From Clarkia xantiana subsp. parviflora (taxonomy: Eukaryota > Streptophyta > Magnoliopsida > Myrtales > Onagraceae), in the NCBI GenBank assembly GCA_036873135.1, contig JAPTYO010000015.1:16657683-16721682 (forward strand): DNA of 64,000 bases, given 5' to 3'. Below, one piece after another: positions 1-11,263 of this stretch; position 1 is the stretch's first letter; the number at the start of each line of letters is the position of its first letter. Under the pieces are notes generated by a model that saw only the letters and a program-made list of their open reading frames with translations, made no database searches and was not told where the DNA came from. The translations under genes and the position numbers were made by a program.

Positions 1-1364
1 TTTTAACTTCTATATATGCCAATTTGTTTGTGATTGTAACTAACTAAATTAGTTTTGTTGTTACACTTTTTTGCTTTAAAGTTTGTAGCTCTGCCCGAAC
101 CTGTATTAACTAGTCAGATGAAGGAATTTGCTTTAATGATCCGCAGAATTGCTAGTTATCTTTTTACTAGGGTTTCAATTTTCATTAGGATGACTACGGT
201 GAATAGAGACCTCTTGTGGTTGAATTTGCTGAAGAAAGCGGCTCTGCAATTTTTGACTATGGGAACGTGGTCTTTGCTATTGAGAAAGAGTCTGTTTTCA
301 ACCCAAAAAAAAAGTCTGTGGTATAATAATAGTAGTAGGTTTTAGAGGAATACATTTTTAATATAAGAGAATTAATTTAATTAAAATATATAATTTTGCT
401 TGATTTTACTTGATTATAAATTTAAATAAATAATATGTGACGTATTTGGTGAATTTAAGTTTTATAATATATTTGATGAATGAACGAGGGTGTCAGATTT
501 TAGATAAACAGTAAAATGCAAGTTAATGAACCAAAGTAGAATCATGCGCATATCAATTGACCTAGGTTTTTATAAGAATAAAATATTGTGCAATTACGAA
601 TTTTTAATATAAGGATGTGATGAAAAGACATAATATTACAAAATATGTAGGACTAAAGTTTAAATAGTTTTTATTCAGTAATCAATATACAATTAAGAAT
701 TAAGAATATGTTTGTGAAAACTGAAACTGCGACACGCAGACCGAATGGGAAATACGGTATTTTAAACTGAGTCTCGTGCGGATCACGGTCTCCTTAAGGC
801 TACGCAACAAGGTTTATTTAAGAGGCGATCACCTCCCAATATACAACAATGTCGTTGATACGAATTATGCACGCAATTCGTCCAACCGAATTGAACCAAT
901 ACCTGAACTCAAACAAGAATGTGAGATCCGAATAATAGAATAATCGGATGAACTGAATTGGAACAAGAAAAGAACCTGAGAGCAGTGGGTAGAGATCATA
1001 AATTTCGGAACTGTTAGATATGATTTTTGTGAGATAATTTTTGTGTGTATAGAGAAATTTCGGATTTCAAGAGAGTGAAATTTTATACAATCATTTTTAT
1101 AATGGGCTGATTGAATAGAACCGAATATAGAAAAAATATATTATGCACGTATAAAATATATTTCGGTTTCTATAAAAATATACACTTACTATAATTACAT
1201 TATGGAATTTATCTGGACATCATTAAAGTAAAAAACTTCAGTGTGCAATATTAACAAAATACTATTTTTTTTAATTTCTTTTAACAAAAAGCAAAATCGG
1301 ACTAACGCAAAATAACCTTTCCGGGCAGACAATAATGTGATGAAAAAACCCCTATGTGACAACG
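1..1364. repeat. Left copy of a long direct duplication
   Basis: This stretch matches 1868-3805 almost base for base at an offset of 1867, with the right copy carrying an extra insertion at 2332-2895. Similarity stops abruptly at the bases caacg (1361-1364 here, up to 3805 there). The left limit is unknown because the window starts inside it. Near 190-310 both copies hold a short protein-like tract, clearest in the right copy, which reads about 40 codons containing RPLVVEFAEESG and VFAIEKESVFNPKKK. In this copy the same frame has a stop (GAA TAG AGA). I do not recognise the protein; it is probably a gene or transposon relic. Confidence 0.85.
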
Positions 1365-1564
1365 GCCGTGACGAGAGAGGAGAGTCCAGCAACAGCAAGC
1401 AGTCGGCCGTGAGGGAGTTTTGGAAGATTATGTCGCAACTCTTTATTCTGGAGGGAAGGAGGGAAATTAAAAGGTAAGGTAAATTAATAATCGTCAAATT
1501 CATTTATTTTAAAGGGTCGTGCCGTGCACGTGACCAACTAATGGTCAAACTAACGGAAATGTGA

Positions 1565-1690
1565 CGGAAAACCAACAACATACAATCCCCAAAGCATTTG
1601 GCACCAAAAACCTACAAAAAGGAACTTATGACATCAAAAACCTACTGGTCAAACATGTGGCACCAAAAATACCTTTAACCCTATATAAAA
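1565..1690. repeat. Half of a foldback repeat (right arm only)
   Basis: The text ggtcaaacatgtggcacc, repeated 'caccaaaaa' words and the ending tttaaccctat match the right arm of the foldback elements at 6238-6755 and 42815-43948. No matching left arm is present, so this is a fragment. Confidence 0.55.
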
Positions 1691-1867
1691 TTTAAACCTA
1701 GTACTTTATAAATTTAACCAAAGTTTTGTAAAAATTGATAAAAAAAACGGGATTGAAATTTTCCATTTATGTGAGAAACACGACTTGATACAATGACATT
1801 CAATATTTTTTTTCTTTTATGTACTTGAGATAATAAGATTTGATAAATTTGTATCTGGAAAATAATT

Positions 1868-3805
1868 TTTTAACTTCTATATATGCCAATTTGTTTGTGA
1901 TTGTAACTAACTAAATTAGTTTTGTTGTTACACTTTTGTGCTTTAAAGTTTGTAGCTCTGCCCGAACCTGTATTAACTAGTCAGATGAAGGAATTTGCTT
2001 TAATGATCCGCAGAATTGCTAGTTCTCTTTTTACTAGGGTTTCAATTTTCATTAGGATGACTACGGTGAAAAGAGACCTCTTGTGGTTGAATTTGCTGAA
2101 GAAAGCGGCTCTGCAAATTTTTACTATGGGAACATGGTCTTTGCTATTGAGAAAGAGTCTGTTTTCAACCCAAAAAAAAAGAGAGTCTGTGGTATAATAA
2201 TAGTAGTAGGTTTTAGAGGAATACATTTTTAATATAAGAGGATTAATTTAATTAAAGATATATAATTTTGCTTGATTTTTCTTGATTATAAATTTAAATA
2301 AATAATATGTGACGTATTTGGTGAATTTAAGTAGGGGTGAAACCAAAATCCGGTTGGTCCGAAAAATCGGTGAAAACCGAACCGGTCCGGACCGAAAAAG
2401 CCGAATCCAAAATATACGGTTTGGTTTTTTGTCAGATTTTTTTTACTCTAGTTCGGTTTTTCGGTTCGGATTTTGAGATTTGAGGACCGTAGGGACCGAA
2501 CCGACCGTTATGCTAACTAAATATGTAAAATATATAATATATTAGTTGATATTAATCAATATAATTAATTAATTAGGTTAATAAAAATTATAAAATAATC
2601 ACTTATGAAGATTATTTTTTCTAATTTTGTTTTATAATTTATTTAATTATATTAATTGACGCTATTTTTCATTTCGGTTTGATAAATTCCATGAAAATAA
2701 TGAGAATTTTAAATGGTGATTGTTAATTTTGGATTTTTGGTTTAAACCGAAAAAACCGTACTACCAATGGACGGTTTATTTTTCCTCATACGGTTTTTTG
2801 GTCGGATTTTTTAAAGGAAAAAAACCGGACTAAAAATATGGATAACCGACCGAACCAAGCGAAAAACCGATCCGACCGGTCCGGTTTCACCCCTAAATTT
2901 AAGTTTTATAATATATTTGATGAATGAACGAGGGTGTCAGATTCTAGATAAACTGTAAAATGCAAGTCAATGAACCTAAGTAGAATCATGCGCATATCAA
3001 TTGACCTAGGTTTTCATAAGAATAACATATTGCGCAATTGCGAATTTTTAATATAAGGATGTGATGAAAAGACATAATATTACAAAATATGTAGGACTAA
3101 AGTTCAAATAGTTTTTATTCAGTAATCAATATACAATTAAGAATTAAGAATATGTTTGTGAAAACTGAAACTGCGACACGCAGACCGAATGGAAAATACG
3201 GTATTTTAAATTGAGTCCCGTGCGGATCACGATCTCCTTAAGGCTACGCAACAAGGTTTATTCAAGAGGCAATCACCTCCCAATATACAACAATGTCGTT
3301 GATACGAATTATGCACGCAATTCGTCCAACCGAATTGAACTAATACCTGAACTCAAACAAGAATGTGAGATCCGAATAATAGAATAATCAGATGAACTGA
3401 ATTGGAACAAGAAAAGAACCTGAGAGCAGTGGTAGAGATCAGAAATTTCGGAACTGTTTGATATGATTTTTGTGATATAATTTTTGTGTGTATAGAGAAA
3501 TTTCGGATTTCAAGTGAGTGAATTTTTCATTAGAGAATACAATCATTTTTATAATGGGCTGATTGAATAGAACAGATTATATTTTGCACATATAAAATAT
3601 ATTTTGGTCTCTATAAAAATATGCACTTGCTATAATTACATTATGAAATGTATCTGGACATCATTAAAGTAAAAAACTTCAGTGTGCAATATTAACAAAA
3701 TACTATTTTTTTTTATTTCTTTTAACAAAAAGCAAAATCGGACTAACGCAAAATAACCTTTCCGGGCAGACAATAATGTGATGAAAAAACCCCTATGTGA
3801 CAACG
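1868..3805. repeat. Right copy of the long direct duplication
   Basis: Matches 1-1364 with only scattered substitutions once the 564-bp MITE and its 8-bp duplicated site are removed (1366 versus 1364 bp). The unit contains a motif-rich stretch with 'gcggatcacgatctcc' and 'aaggctacgcaacaagg' near 3221-3256 that is also in the left copy. No LTR-type TG...CA ends with PBS were found, so I call it a segmental duplication, not an LTR pair. Confidence 0.85.
2332..2895. mobile_element. hAT-type MITE with 8-bp TSD
   Basis: The element begins TAGGGGTGAAACC and ends with its exact reverse complement GGTTTCACCCCTA (13-bp terminal inverted repeats). It is flanked by the direct repeat aatttaag at 2324-2331 and 2896-2903. 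The allelic empty site, one copy of aatttaag, is visible at 452-459 in the left duplication copy. The 8-bp TSD and TAGGGGTG-type ends are known hAT features. Subterminal DNA is rich in accggtccgg-like words and the middle is AT-rich. No transposase reading frame, so it is non-autonomous. Confidence 0.92.
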
Positions 3806-4309
3806 CCAATTCAAATTGCCATTCACTCATTTCTACTGGGCTCAAGCCAATTTACTTGGCAAGTTTTCCAACAAGGACATCTCTTTTCCAGATTTTTATG
3901 ATGATATAACTTTATACCAATATAAAATGTGAGAGTTGTCCTCACCCCCAAAAGATAACTCTTGAATATTTTTATTTTATTATATATATATATATTATAT
4001 TTAATTCTCATATTTTTTTTATTTTATTATATATATATATGTGTGTTATATTTAGTTCCCCTATTTTTATAAAATGGCGATTTAGTCTTTTTATCTTTGA
4101 GACCCATCTATTTATCTTTACTATTTATTACTAAAAAAACCATTTAAATACATTTTTGTTATTCTTAGTTTTTTAGGTCTCTTAATTGGTAGGTCACCGT
4201 AGTTACTATTAATTTCTCCATTAAATATATATCAATTAGAGTCAACATGCATTTAATAGGTGCAAATGTCAGGTAGATGCATTTTTCTATTCACTATATC
4301 ACTGATTTG
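3806..4309. other. AT-rich DNA without recognisable genes
   Basis: Contains two (TA)n runs near 3983-4040 and no supported coding region. Confidence 0.6.
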
Positions 4310-5035
4310 AGGATGTTCCGCTTGTTAAAATTTTTGTATCAAATAAATTAGTCACTTGCTAACTCAAATAACATATCAAATATGGATCAAACGTGGTTCT
4401 TGAAGTTTGACTTTACATATAACATGTTACTCAATGTTTAATACTTATTGACTCGAATTATCGATTTAGTTATTGCGTTTGTAAATTCAATCATATTAGG
4501 TATCTCCTAATTGGTAGTTGAATAAATAGTTAAGTTGGATTCAAGTATAAACTTTAGACATTAGTGTTTTAAAAAATTGATGATTTAGTCCCTACAATAT
4601 TTGAGTATTACTAAAAATTTCATTAGATAAATTGCATTAACTTTTTTTGTTAATGTCGCTGCTTAACTGACATGTTACATAATTATCATTAACTTATTAA
4701 TACAATATACCTGTAAATTTGAGCCACCCGTAAAGTATGATATGTACTCAACTCGTGCAAACTTCGAGTACATGTTGAGATTTTTTTGTATCACATAGAT
4801 CAGTCACTTGTCAAATCATATCAACTGTCAAAATATGGGTCAACCACGGTTCTTGAATTTTGACCTTTTACGGATAACCTGGTACTCATCGTCCAACATT
4901 TAGGTTCTTGAATGATTAATTTAGTTCTTCCGTCTGTCAATTAAATCAAATTGTGTACAACCTAATTAGTAGTTAAATAAGTAATTGACATAAAATCAAG
5001 TGTAAACTTTAGATTTTAGCATTAAATCAATTTGT
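4310..5035. repeat. Degenerate direct repeats, about 455-bp period
   Basis: The stretch 4310-4580 (…tttttgtatcaaataaattagtcacttg…, …ggttcttgaagtttgac…, …gtataaactttagac…) recurs in diverged form at 4765-5035 (…tttttgtatcacatagatcagtcacttg…, …ggttcttgaattttgac…, …gtgtaaactttagat…). No coding potential seen; an old tandem duplication of repeat DNA. Confidence 0.55.
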
Positions 5036-5433
5036 GTTGGTATTATGATATAAAATTGCATGAAAAGTGTATAGTTACGTTTGTATAGGTCAAACTTCTC
5101 CACCGAAGACTCTAAGTGGTTAATTGCGGGCTTACATTCTTCACTCCTCAAGTTGATAAATTAGATACAACTTTGCCGTTAATAACTCACGTCATGCTCA
5201 ATCCAACTCATTATTAGTTATAACAGTAAATTAGTATCGTAATTTAAAACAATAGTTAATTTTTTACTTAATTATCTTCTTCTATTTTTTCCCGTTTTGA
5301 ATTACTTTGTGTCGGTCTTTTCGATCACAGATTCAATTCTCGCAACCCCTAAACTTGGTCATGTATTAATTACATATTATCATATTAGAAAACTGAAGAT
5401 AAATTATGTATTTTGAAACTTAGACGATTTATG

Positions 5434-5461
5434 CGCGTGCAACGCACGCGTTAATAACTAG
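5434..5461 (+). mobile_element. Helitron-type 3' terminus
   Basis: A perfect 7-bp GC hairpin, CGCGTGC (5434-5440), loop AAC, GCACGCG (5444-5450), is followed seven bases later by CTAG (5458-5461) and then T. A short GC stem shortly before CTRR, inserted before T, is the hallmark of plant Helitron 3' ends. The 5' TC end was not located, so the element's length is unknown. Confidence 0.6.
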
Positions 5462-5656
5462 TATATATATATATATGCGATGTCCCGATATTAAAGAATG
5501 GACTTATTAATTATTATATATCATATGACAATTTTATTGTATATTCCATTGATCTTATTCATTTATTCATATATATGCAAATGTATATGGATACACACAT
5601 TATTTTTTTGATATGTGTTGGAACGTCATCTCCATCTTCAATTGCATCTTAAAACC

Positions 5657-7144
5657 TCACAATCTGTAACATTAAAGAAGATGAGTTAATTTGTATATTC
5701 AAAGTAATTTATTCATGTGTGTGCTGTAATAGCAAGTAAATGAGTAGTTATTTACTTGTTGCAATTAACGTTGGGAGTGATGGCGAAAGGAATGCGAACA
5801 CCACACTTGCGAGGAAGAGACTTAGCTTTACTCTGGTTGATGCCACGTATGCTGTTGGCAGCTGACTTGAGGCACCCACACGTTTTCTGAAGGGCCCCAC
5901 GATTACCACGTGCCTGAAATGACAAAGTCAGGAATCTATATAATGGGGGCAGAACAGAAATCAGATTATAAACAAATAATTTAGTATAGTGTCCTAATAT
6001 GAAGTAGAGCTTACGCAAATATTAGAGTTTTAATTACTATTAAAATAAAAAAATATTTATAACCAGCATTTTAATTCTCTATTAATTTACGCACAGCACC
6101 CGTTTAATGGGGCCCTCCTAAAAAAAAGAAAAGTCGTATAACTGATCTGGATTTGGATTCCCTGAACTGGTTTGGTCCGGCTTGGCAGAAAAAAAAAAAC
6201 CAGTTTTTAGTGTAAAATCGAATTGGTTTTTTTTTTAGGGTTAACAGGTCTTTTGGTCTATGATGATTGACCATTTTTGAGTTTTGATCCATTATGTTTT
6301 TTTTACTTAGTTTTGGTACTATATGTTTGCATATTTTTCTAGTTTTGGTCCGACCGTTACATTCCGTCCATTTTTTTCGTTGAGTGACATGTGCAAATTA
6401 CATGATTCGCCCTAAACTTTTAATTTTGTTCAAATTTAAGGGAATTTACCCATTGAACTAGGTTTAGGGTGTCAATTCCCCCAAGTTTGACCCATTAAAC
6501 GTAGTTCAATTCGCCGAAACTGAACTAGGTTTAGGGTGTTAATTTCCCCAAATTTAAAAAAAAAATTAAAAGTTTAGGGTGGATCATATGACTTGCACAT
6601 GTCACTTAACGGAAAAAATGGACGGAATGTTACGGTCGGACCAAAATTAGAAAAATCTGCAAATATATGGTACCAAAACTAGGCAAAAAAAAAAAACATC
6701 ATGGACCAAAACCCAAAAGTGGTCAAACATCATTGACCAAAAGACATGATAACCCTTATTTTTACTTTTTTTTTTTTTTAACAGGTTGAACCGGTTCATA
6801 TTAGACTACTTCTGTTAAAACTAATTTGAAACAAGTTGGAAACAGTTTTAACCAGTCAGTCCATTATATATCGAGGCGGTTCAGTGCGCAATGCTACTAA
6901 GTCCGTGGGTGCTTACCCGAGAGTTAAGGAGGCTTATGGCGGTACAGCATGTGGAGGTCAACGGCGCATTGGGCATCATCAAGTAAGCAAGGCACGGGGC
7001 AATTTCCCTTTCCACGGCGGAGCAACTGATGATGGTAGAGTGATGATGAGATTTTGCAGTTGATATTTCAACCACAACCATCACTGTCGTCGTCAATACG
7101 AGGAGCAGTGCACCGGAGCGTGGGCCACCCATCGATATATACAT
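5657..7144 (-). CDS. Nonspecific lipid-transfer protein (type I-like), 3 exons
   Basis: Secreted small protein of the eight-cysteine LTP fold, which binds lipids in a hydrophobic tunnel in the apoplast or cell wall. Proposed model: exon 1 7144-6917, exon 2 5913-5756, exon 3 5663-5657, giving 130 residues. Residues 6-30 are a hydrophobic signal peptide. Cysteines lie at 41, 51, 66-67, 88, 90, 113 and 127, giving C-X9-C-X14-CC-X20-CXC-X22-C-X13-C, close to type I (usual X19 after CC). Junctions are canonical: CGG|GTAAGC to TTTCAG|GCA, and CAA|GTAAAT to TTACAG|A. The second intron (92 bp) just before the last codons is typical of LTP genes. The first intron (1003 bp) is unusual for the family and contains a foldback element. 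ATG 7132 is an alternative start. All eight cysteines and the reading frame are intact, so the gene may work if intron 1 is spliced. Confidence 0.82.
6238..6755. mobile_element. Foldback (Mutator-like) element in LTP intron 1
   Basis: Long inverted arms: the left begins GGGTTAACAGGTCTTTTGG and the right ends with the near-complement CCAAAAGACATGATAACCC. Flanks tttttttta and ttattttta agree at 8 of 9 positions, compatible with the 9-bp TSD of Mutator-like elements. The arms contain words shared by other copies in this window (accgttacattccgtcc, gtcacttaacgg). No transposase. Confidence 0.72.
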
Positions 7145-7230
7145 CTTCTCCGGTATAAATGTAACTAGGGTTTCTTATTTTATTGTTTTTCTAGAGTTTA
7201 GAAGTGAGGAAATGAGGTTGGTTATAGGGT

Positions 7231-7244
7231 GTTTATATATAAGG
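7231..7244 (-). promoter_or_regulatory. TATA box of the LTP gene
   Basis: On the minus strand the sequence reads ccttatatataaac, about 90 bases upstream of the first ATG (7144). That predicts a start near 7205 and a 5' leader of about 60 bases. Confidence 0.6.
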
Positions 7245-7324
7245 ATATTAGCACGTCATCAAAGCATGCAGGTGCATTAACGTGAGCTTCGTTATTAGTT
7301 GGTTGCTTCATAAACAATGAACAA

Positions 7325-7825
7325 GAACCTATTTACTGTCTCAAGTTTGTCTCATGTTTCAGTTTGGTGTCTATTGTTTAAATTGAGTGTCCCATGTTTC
7401 ATTTTAGTTGAAATTTGGTGTCTCAGTGTGATTACTTTAGAGAAGCTAATCCCGACAAAACCGACTGTCATATCCGAGCTCCCAAGCATGCTCCCTTCTC
7501 GTCACTTTGTCGGGACCATCACCTAAGAAGTTGACCACATTTGCACAAGTAAATCATGCTTTGTTGTCGCTCGAAATCGCTCTGCTGGAAACTTTTTTTT
7601 TTTTATGTTCAACTTTTGGATGAAATTTGACGATTTTGTGAAAAGTAAAAAGTGATGGATTATAAGTGGGTGAGTCGGTTGATGGAAATGGTTGAAATAA
7701 GAGGAAAAGACGGGCGAAGACACCAAATTTTAACAAAAATGAAACCTGGGATAGTCCATATCAACACGTTAATCCTGAGACACCAAACTGAAACATGAGG
7801 TAAACCTGAGACACTAAATAAGTTT
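7325..7825. mobile_element. Long-TIR repeat, family B, copy 1
   Basis: The arms are inverted repeats of each other: left 'tcatgtttcagtttggtgtct', right 'gacaccaaactgaaacatga'. The core (about 7425-7600, including aatcccgacaaaaccgac and cgaaatcgctctgctgga) recurs inverted at 34318-34830. No transposase frame. TSD not resolved. Confidence 0.65.
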
Positions 7826-8459
7826 TTTTTTCCTTAAACAATTCTATTGCTATCTGGTAATTGTATTGTTATCGAATTTTCTTTTGTTAACATAATTACT
7901 TACGTGTTATATATATATAATAGAGAAAAAATGTAGATTATAAAGTTACAAAATGATTATAGCTTTCCTTATCCCTCAGTTACAAAATGATTATATGGGT
8001 TTATGTCCGTAGCATTTTGCCATCCCTCGAATACTTGAATTCTTAGGTTGTCCCTGCATGACCGTTAGGAGGATTTGGTTGGGCAAATTCAAGACATGTT
8101 AATGCTTTCACTTTTTCCTAACAAATTCTTATAGCTCACTTAATTATGCATTAATTAGTACTTTTTTTTTACCCCTACTTTATACAAAATTCTACTCTAT
8201 AAAAATTGAAGTTATAATATTATTGACTCGCAAACTTGTTTTTTAAACTAATCTATATATTATCTATATAATATAATTATGATAGTTTTAATAATATATG
8301 GTTGACAAGTAAGCTTTTTATACTATATTCTCTTAGTTAGGTGTTTAAAGAAAGCACAACACAACGTGATTAGTCCATGTCAACTTTGATAAAGTAACAT
8401 TTATAACACTATTCTCTCACATTCACATGAGAATCAAAATGTAAGGTAAAACTCAGTTA
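7826..8459. other. AT-rich DNA, no gene seen
   Basis: Low-complexity AT-rich sequence with short TA runs and a small internal duplication of ttacaaaatgattata (7946 and 7980). No open frame of note. Confidence 0.6.
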
Positions 8460-8797
8460 GGATCGATTCTCTCAACACTCACAAACGGATTAAAAGAAAG
8501 CAATAAAGAACACAAGAATTAATGTAGTTCGGTCAACGGGACCTACGTCCACGGGAAAAGGAGGAGCACCACTTCACTAGCACAATAAACACAGTAGAGT
8601 TATAAACGAGACCACATAAAACACTCACTCTCATAATACATATAAAAACCTATTAGAGAATGCTCTAAACACACGTAATAAAAGACTCGCCTAAACCCTA
8701 ACCCTCACAACTCTCCGTTGACTACCCACAGAAGCTCTTCACGCTCAAATCTTTCTCACAGTAGCTAACACAAGCAAACACCTATTTTATATATATA
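8460..8797. repeat. Dispersed plant repeat with conserved core
   Basis: Contains the word run gttcggtcaacgggacc and cctacgtccacggg near 8527-8560, a block that I recall from many plant repeats but cannot assign to a family. No coding content. Confidence 0.35.
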
Positions 8798-8825
8798 CCA
8801 GGTGGCTGACCCACGCGTTGCGCGG
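8798..8825 (-). mobile_element. Helitron-type 3' terminus, minus orientation
   Basis: Read on the minus strand: hairpin CCGCGC-AAC-GCGTGG (one G-T pair), nine bases, CTGG, then T followed by a TA run. This fits the stem plus CTRR-T rule for Helitron ends. The opposite end was not found; the AT-rich DNA to the right may be its body. Confidence 0.45.
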
Positions 8826-8832
8826 TAAATAA

Positions 8833-10876
8833 ATTATTTATATAATTATTAGGGTATTATTAAAATTATAATTTGATGTTGATAATTAATTTGATTATTC
8901 TTTTTATTTGAAATAATTTATTCATGCAAATGAAAAATACTATTAGTTAATGTGTATATATAAACTCGTATAATTATATGTTAACGTGTGTGAATAAAAG
9001 TTTTATTTGTTTATTAATATGTTTATACGTATGATACTACATTTTTTTATATACTCAACAAACCATCCAAATATTAAAATAAATAAATACTTACGAAATG
9101 TTATTGCTAGCCATATATACAGAGGTAGTATTTGATAGATTTTTTATATATCGTATACATATCTTTGATAGTATTTTATACGTTGAATTTATAATTTAAT
9201 TTATAATTAGTAGTTTAGGTAATAATTTAAATATAATTTATTATTATTTTTGGCTAATTTTTTTTATTTAAGTGAAAATATAGGATAAAATAACACGATG
9301 GTTGAAAAAAATGTTTTATAAATTCATGAAACTAAACATAGTTTTATGATTGTACTACCTTAAATATATATAAAGTAATTTTTTTTATTCATTTAATTAT
9401 ACTTTAAATGGTATTTCATATAATTTTTTTATATTTGTATCTAATCTTATTATTTTTAACATATTTTTTATGTGTTTTTATTTTCAATTTCCCAATATTT
9501 TATGGTGAAATTGCGAATTTCTAATGTTAGGATGCAAAATGACTAACATTTAAATGAAACAAAAATTGAATGTGAATAAGAGTTTTGGAGAAAAAAAAGT
9601 GAATGGGAGTGATCGATAAAAAAAAAGTTAAACAAACGCGTAATTTCAAATTATATTTTAGTTTTATTTTCAATATTTATACATATCCATATTTGAATAT
9701 TTTTTAATATTAAGATAATAGAAAAATAATCAAGCATAAGTGAGTTTATTTAGTTTAGTTGTTTAGCAGATGATTAATTAACAATGTTATTTAACATACT
9801 AAAAATTGTAACTACCATCAATATTGAATACAGAGTTTATGATGAATTTTACCATTTCCACATATGCACAAAGTGATGTCACATAGGTAAGTGTAAATCA
9901 TGGATTAGGTGGATCGATAGATTTGTATAATTTTTTAAAGTTGGTTATTTGTCATCATTATAGAAGTTTTAACCCAAAATATATTATATAGATAAATTTT
10001 ATTTCATAGGAAATGCTAATATTTGTATCTTTATTATTTTTAACATGTTTATTGTATGAGTTTTAATTTTTAATTTTCATGTATTTTAGTGTAATTTTTC
10101 AAATAATTTTTTTATGGTGCAATCTCAACTTTATAGTGTAAGGGTGCAAAATGATTAACATGTAAATGAAAAAGAAATTGAAAGTGAATAAGAGTTTTGT
10201 CAAAAAAAAAAAAGTGAATGAGAGTGATAAAAAAACATAGTTAAGCAAACATATAAAAATATATACTACATTTTATATATATATACCTTTTCAAATACAT
10301 ATTTACATTGAGCTCAGGCAAATTCCATCAACTTGAAAGATGTATAAAGAATAAAGAAATGAAATAGATCGTGTTTCAAGACAATTTATCTAAATTGTTA
10401 TTTCCATCTATTTCCACTTAATTCTTTAATAGAGAAAGATAAGAGATAGTGTTTGAAGAAAATTCATGTGAATTGTAGATTTCCATCTATTTTCATAAGA
10501 TTCTTCTTATTGAGAAAAATACTTGGAGATCATATAACAAATTAAAGAGGCTTAGGTGTGATGATTAATTTCACACTTTGTAACGCTTCGAGCAAAAAAA
10601 AAAAAAAAACGGATCTTGTAAAGTAAGGAGAATTCTTGGAGATCATCTAAGCTATTAGAGAAGCTTAGGTGGATAATTACACGTCATCAAGAGAGATGGT
10701 GAATGAGTTGGTCCAATGATATTAAATCTTTTGTACATGTCATTACTTAATTTTAGTACTTGTCAACTTCTTATGAAACCTTTGTCAACTTCTTATGAAA
10801 CCTATTGGAATTATATTATATAAATATAGATGGTAATAACAGCCACTACCTTGCTCTATATATAATAATAATAATA

Positions 10877-10879
<3 letters not shown>
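8833..10879. repeat. AT-rich non-coding DNA with a diverged direct repeat
   Basis: No coding region supported. About 9400-9660 recurs at about 10000-10265: both contain gcaaaatga-taaca-t-aaatga, gtgaataagagtttt, an A-run and gtgaatg-gagtgat. The rest is AT-rich. Confidence 0.5.

Positions 10880-10929
<50 letters not shown>
10880..10929. repeat. (AT)n microsatellite
   Basis: About 25 uninterrupted AT units preceded by an (ATA)n run. Confidence 0.95.
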
Positions 10930-10931
<2 letters not shown>

Positions 10932-10974
10932 GCCACCGCCGCACATGTTTATATATATATAATAATAATGATTC

Positions 10975-11180
10975 GTTTCATACCACTTCTTTGACCGAAA
11001 TCCACTTTTAGTACCGTATCTTTTTTTTGTACACTTTTGGTACCAACGTTTTTCATTTTGTACACTTTGCATACCACCGTTCAAATTCCGCCCGATTAGC
11101 CGTTAAGTGTCATGTGCCATGTACGTGAGTAGCTCTATACTTTTGATTTTGTTCAATTTAGTCCCTCTAATACTTTCCTA
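10975..11180. repeat. Left arm of a foldback element
   Basis: Words ttttggtaccaacg, cgttaagtgtcatgtgcc and caatttagtccctctaatac match the left half of the foldback elements at 33662-34178 and 43340-43740. The right arm is missing; the junction abuts the Copia relic. Confidence 0.55.
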
Positions 11181-11183
11181 ACC

Positions 11184-11263
11184 GAGCTCAAACGTTGTCC
11201 GATCCCAGCTCAAACGTTGTCCGGTCCGCAAGATCCTAACCGAGCTCAAACGTTGTCCGGTCC
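11184..11263. repeat. Three copies of a 21-bp unit
   Basis: agctcaaacgttgtccggtc-type units start at about 11185, 11207 and 11243, at the 3' edge of the Copia relic. Confidence 0.8.

Noticed and set aside
1..3805. LTR pair of a short retroelement
   Set aside because: No TG...CA ends, primer site or purine tract were found at the borders; simple direct duplication explains it.
10785..11084. Frames rich in IYIYIY
   Set aside because: Generated by the (AT)n microsatellite; no protein meaning.
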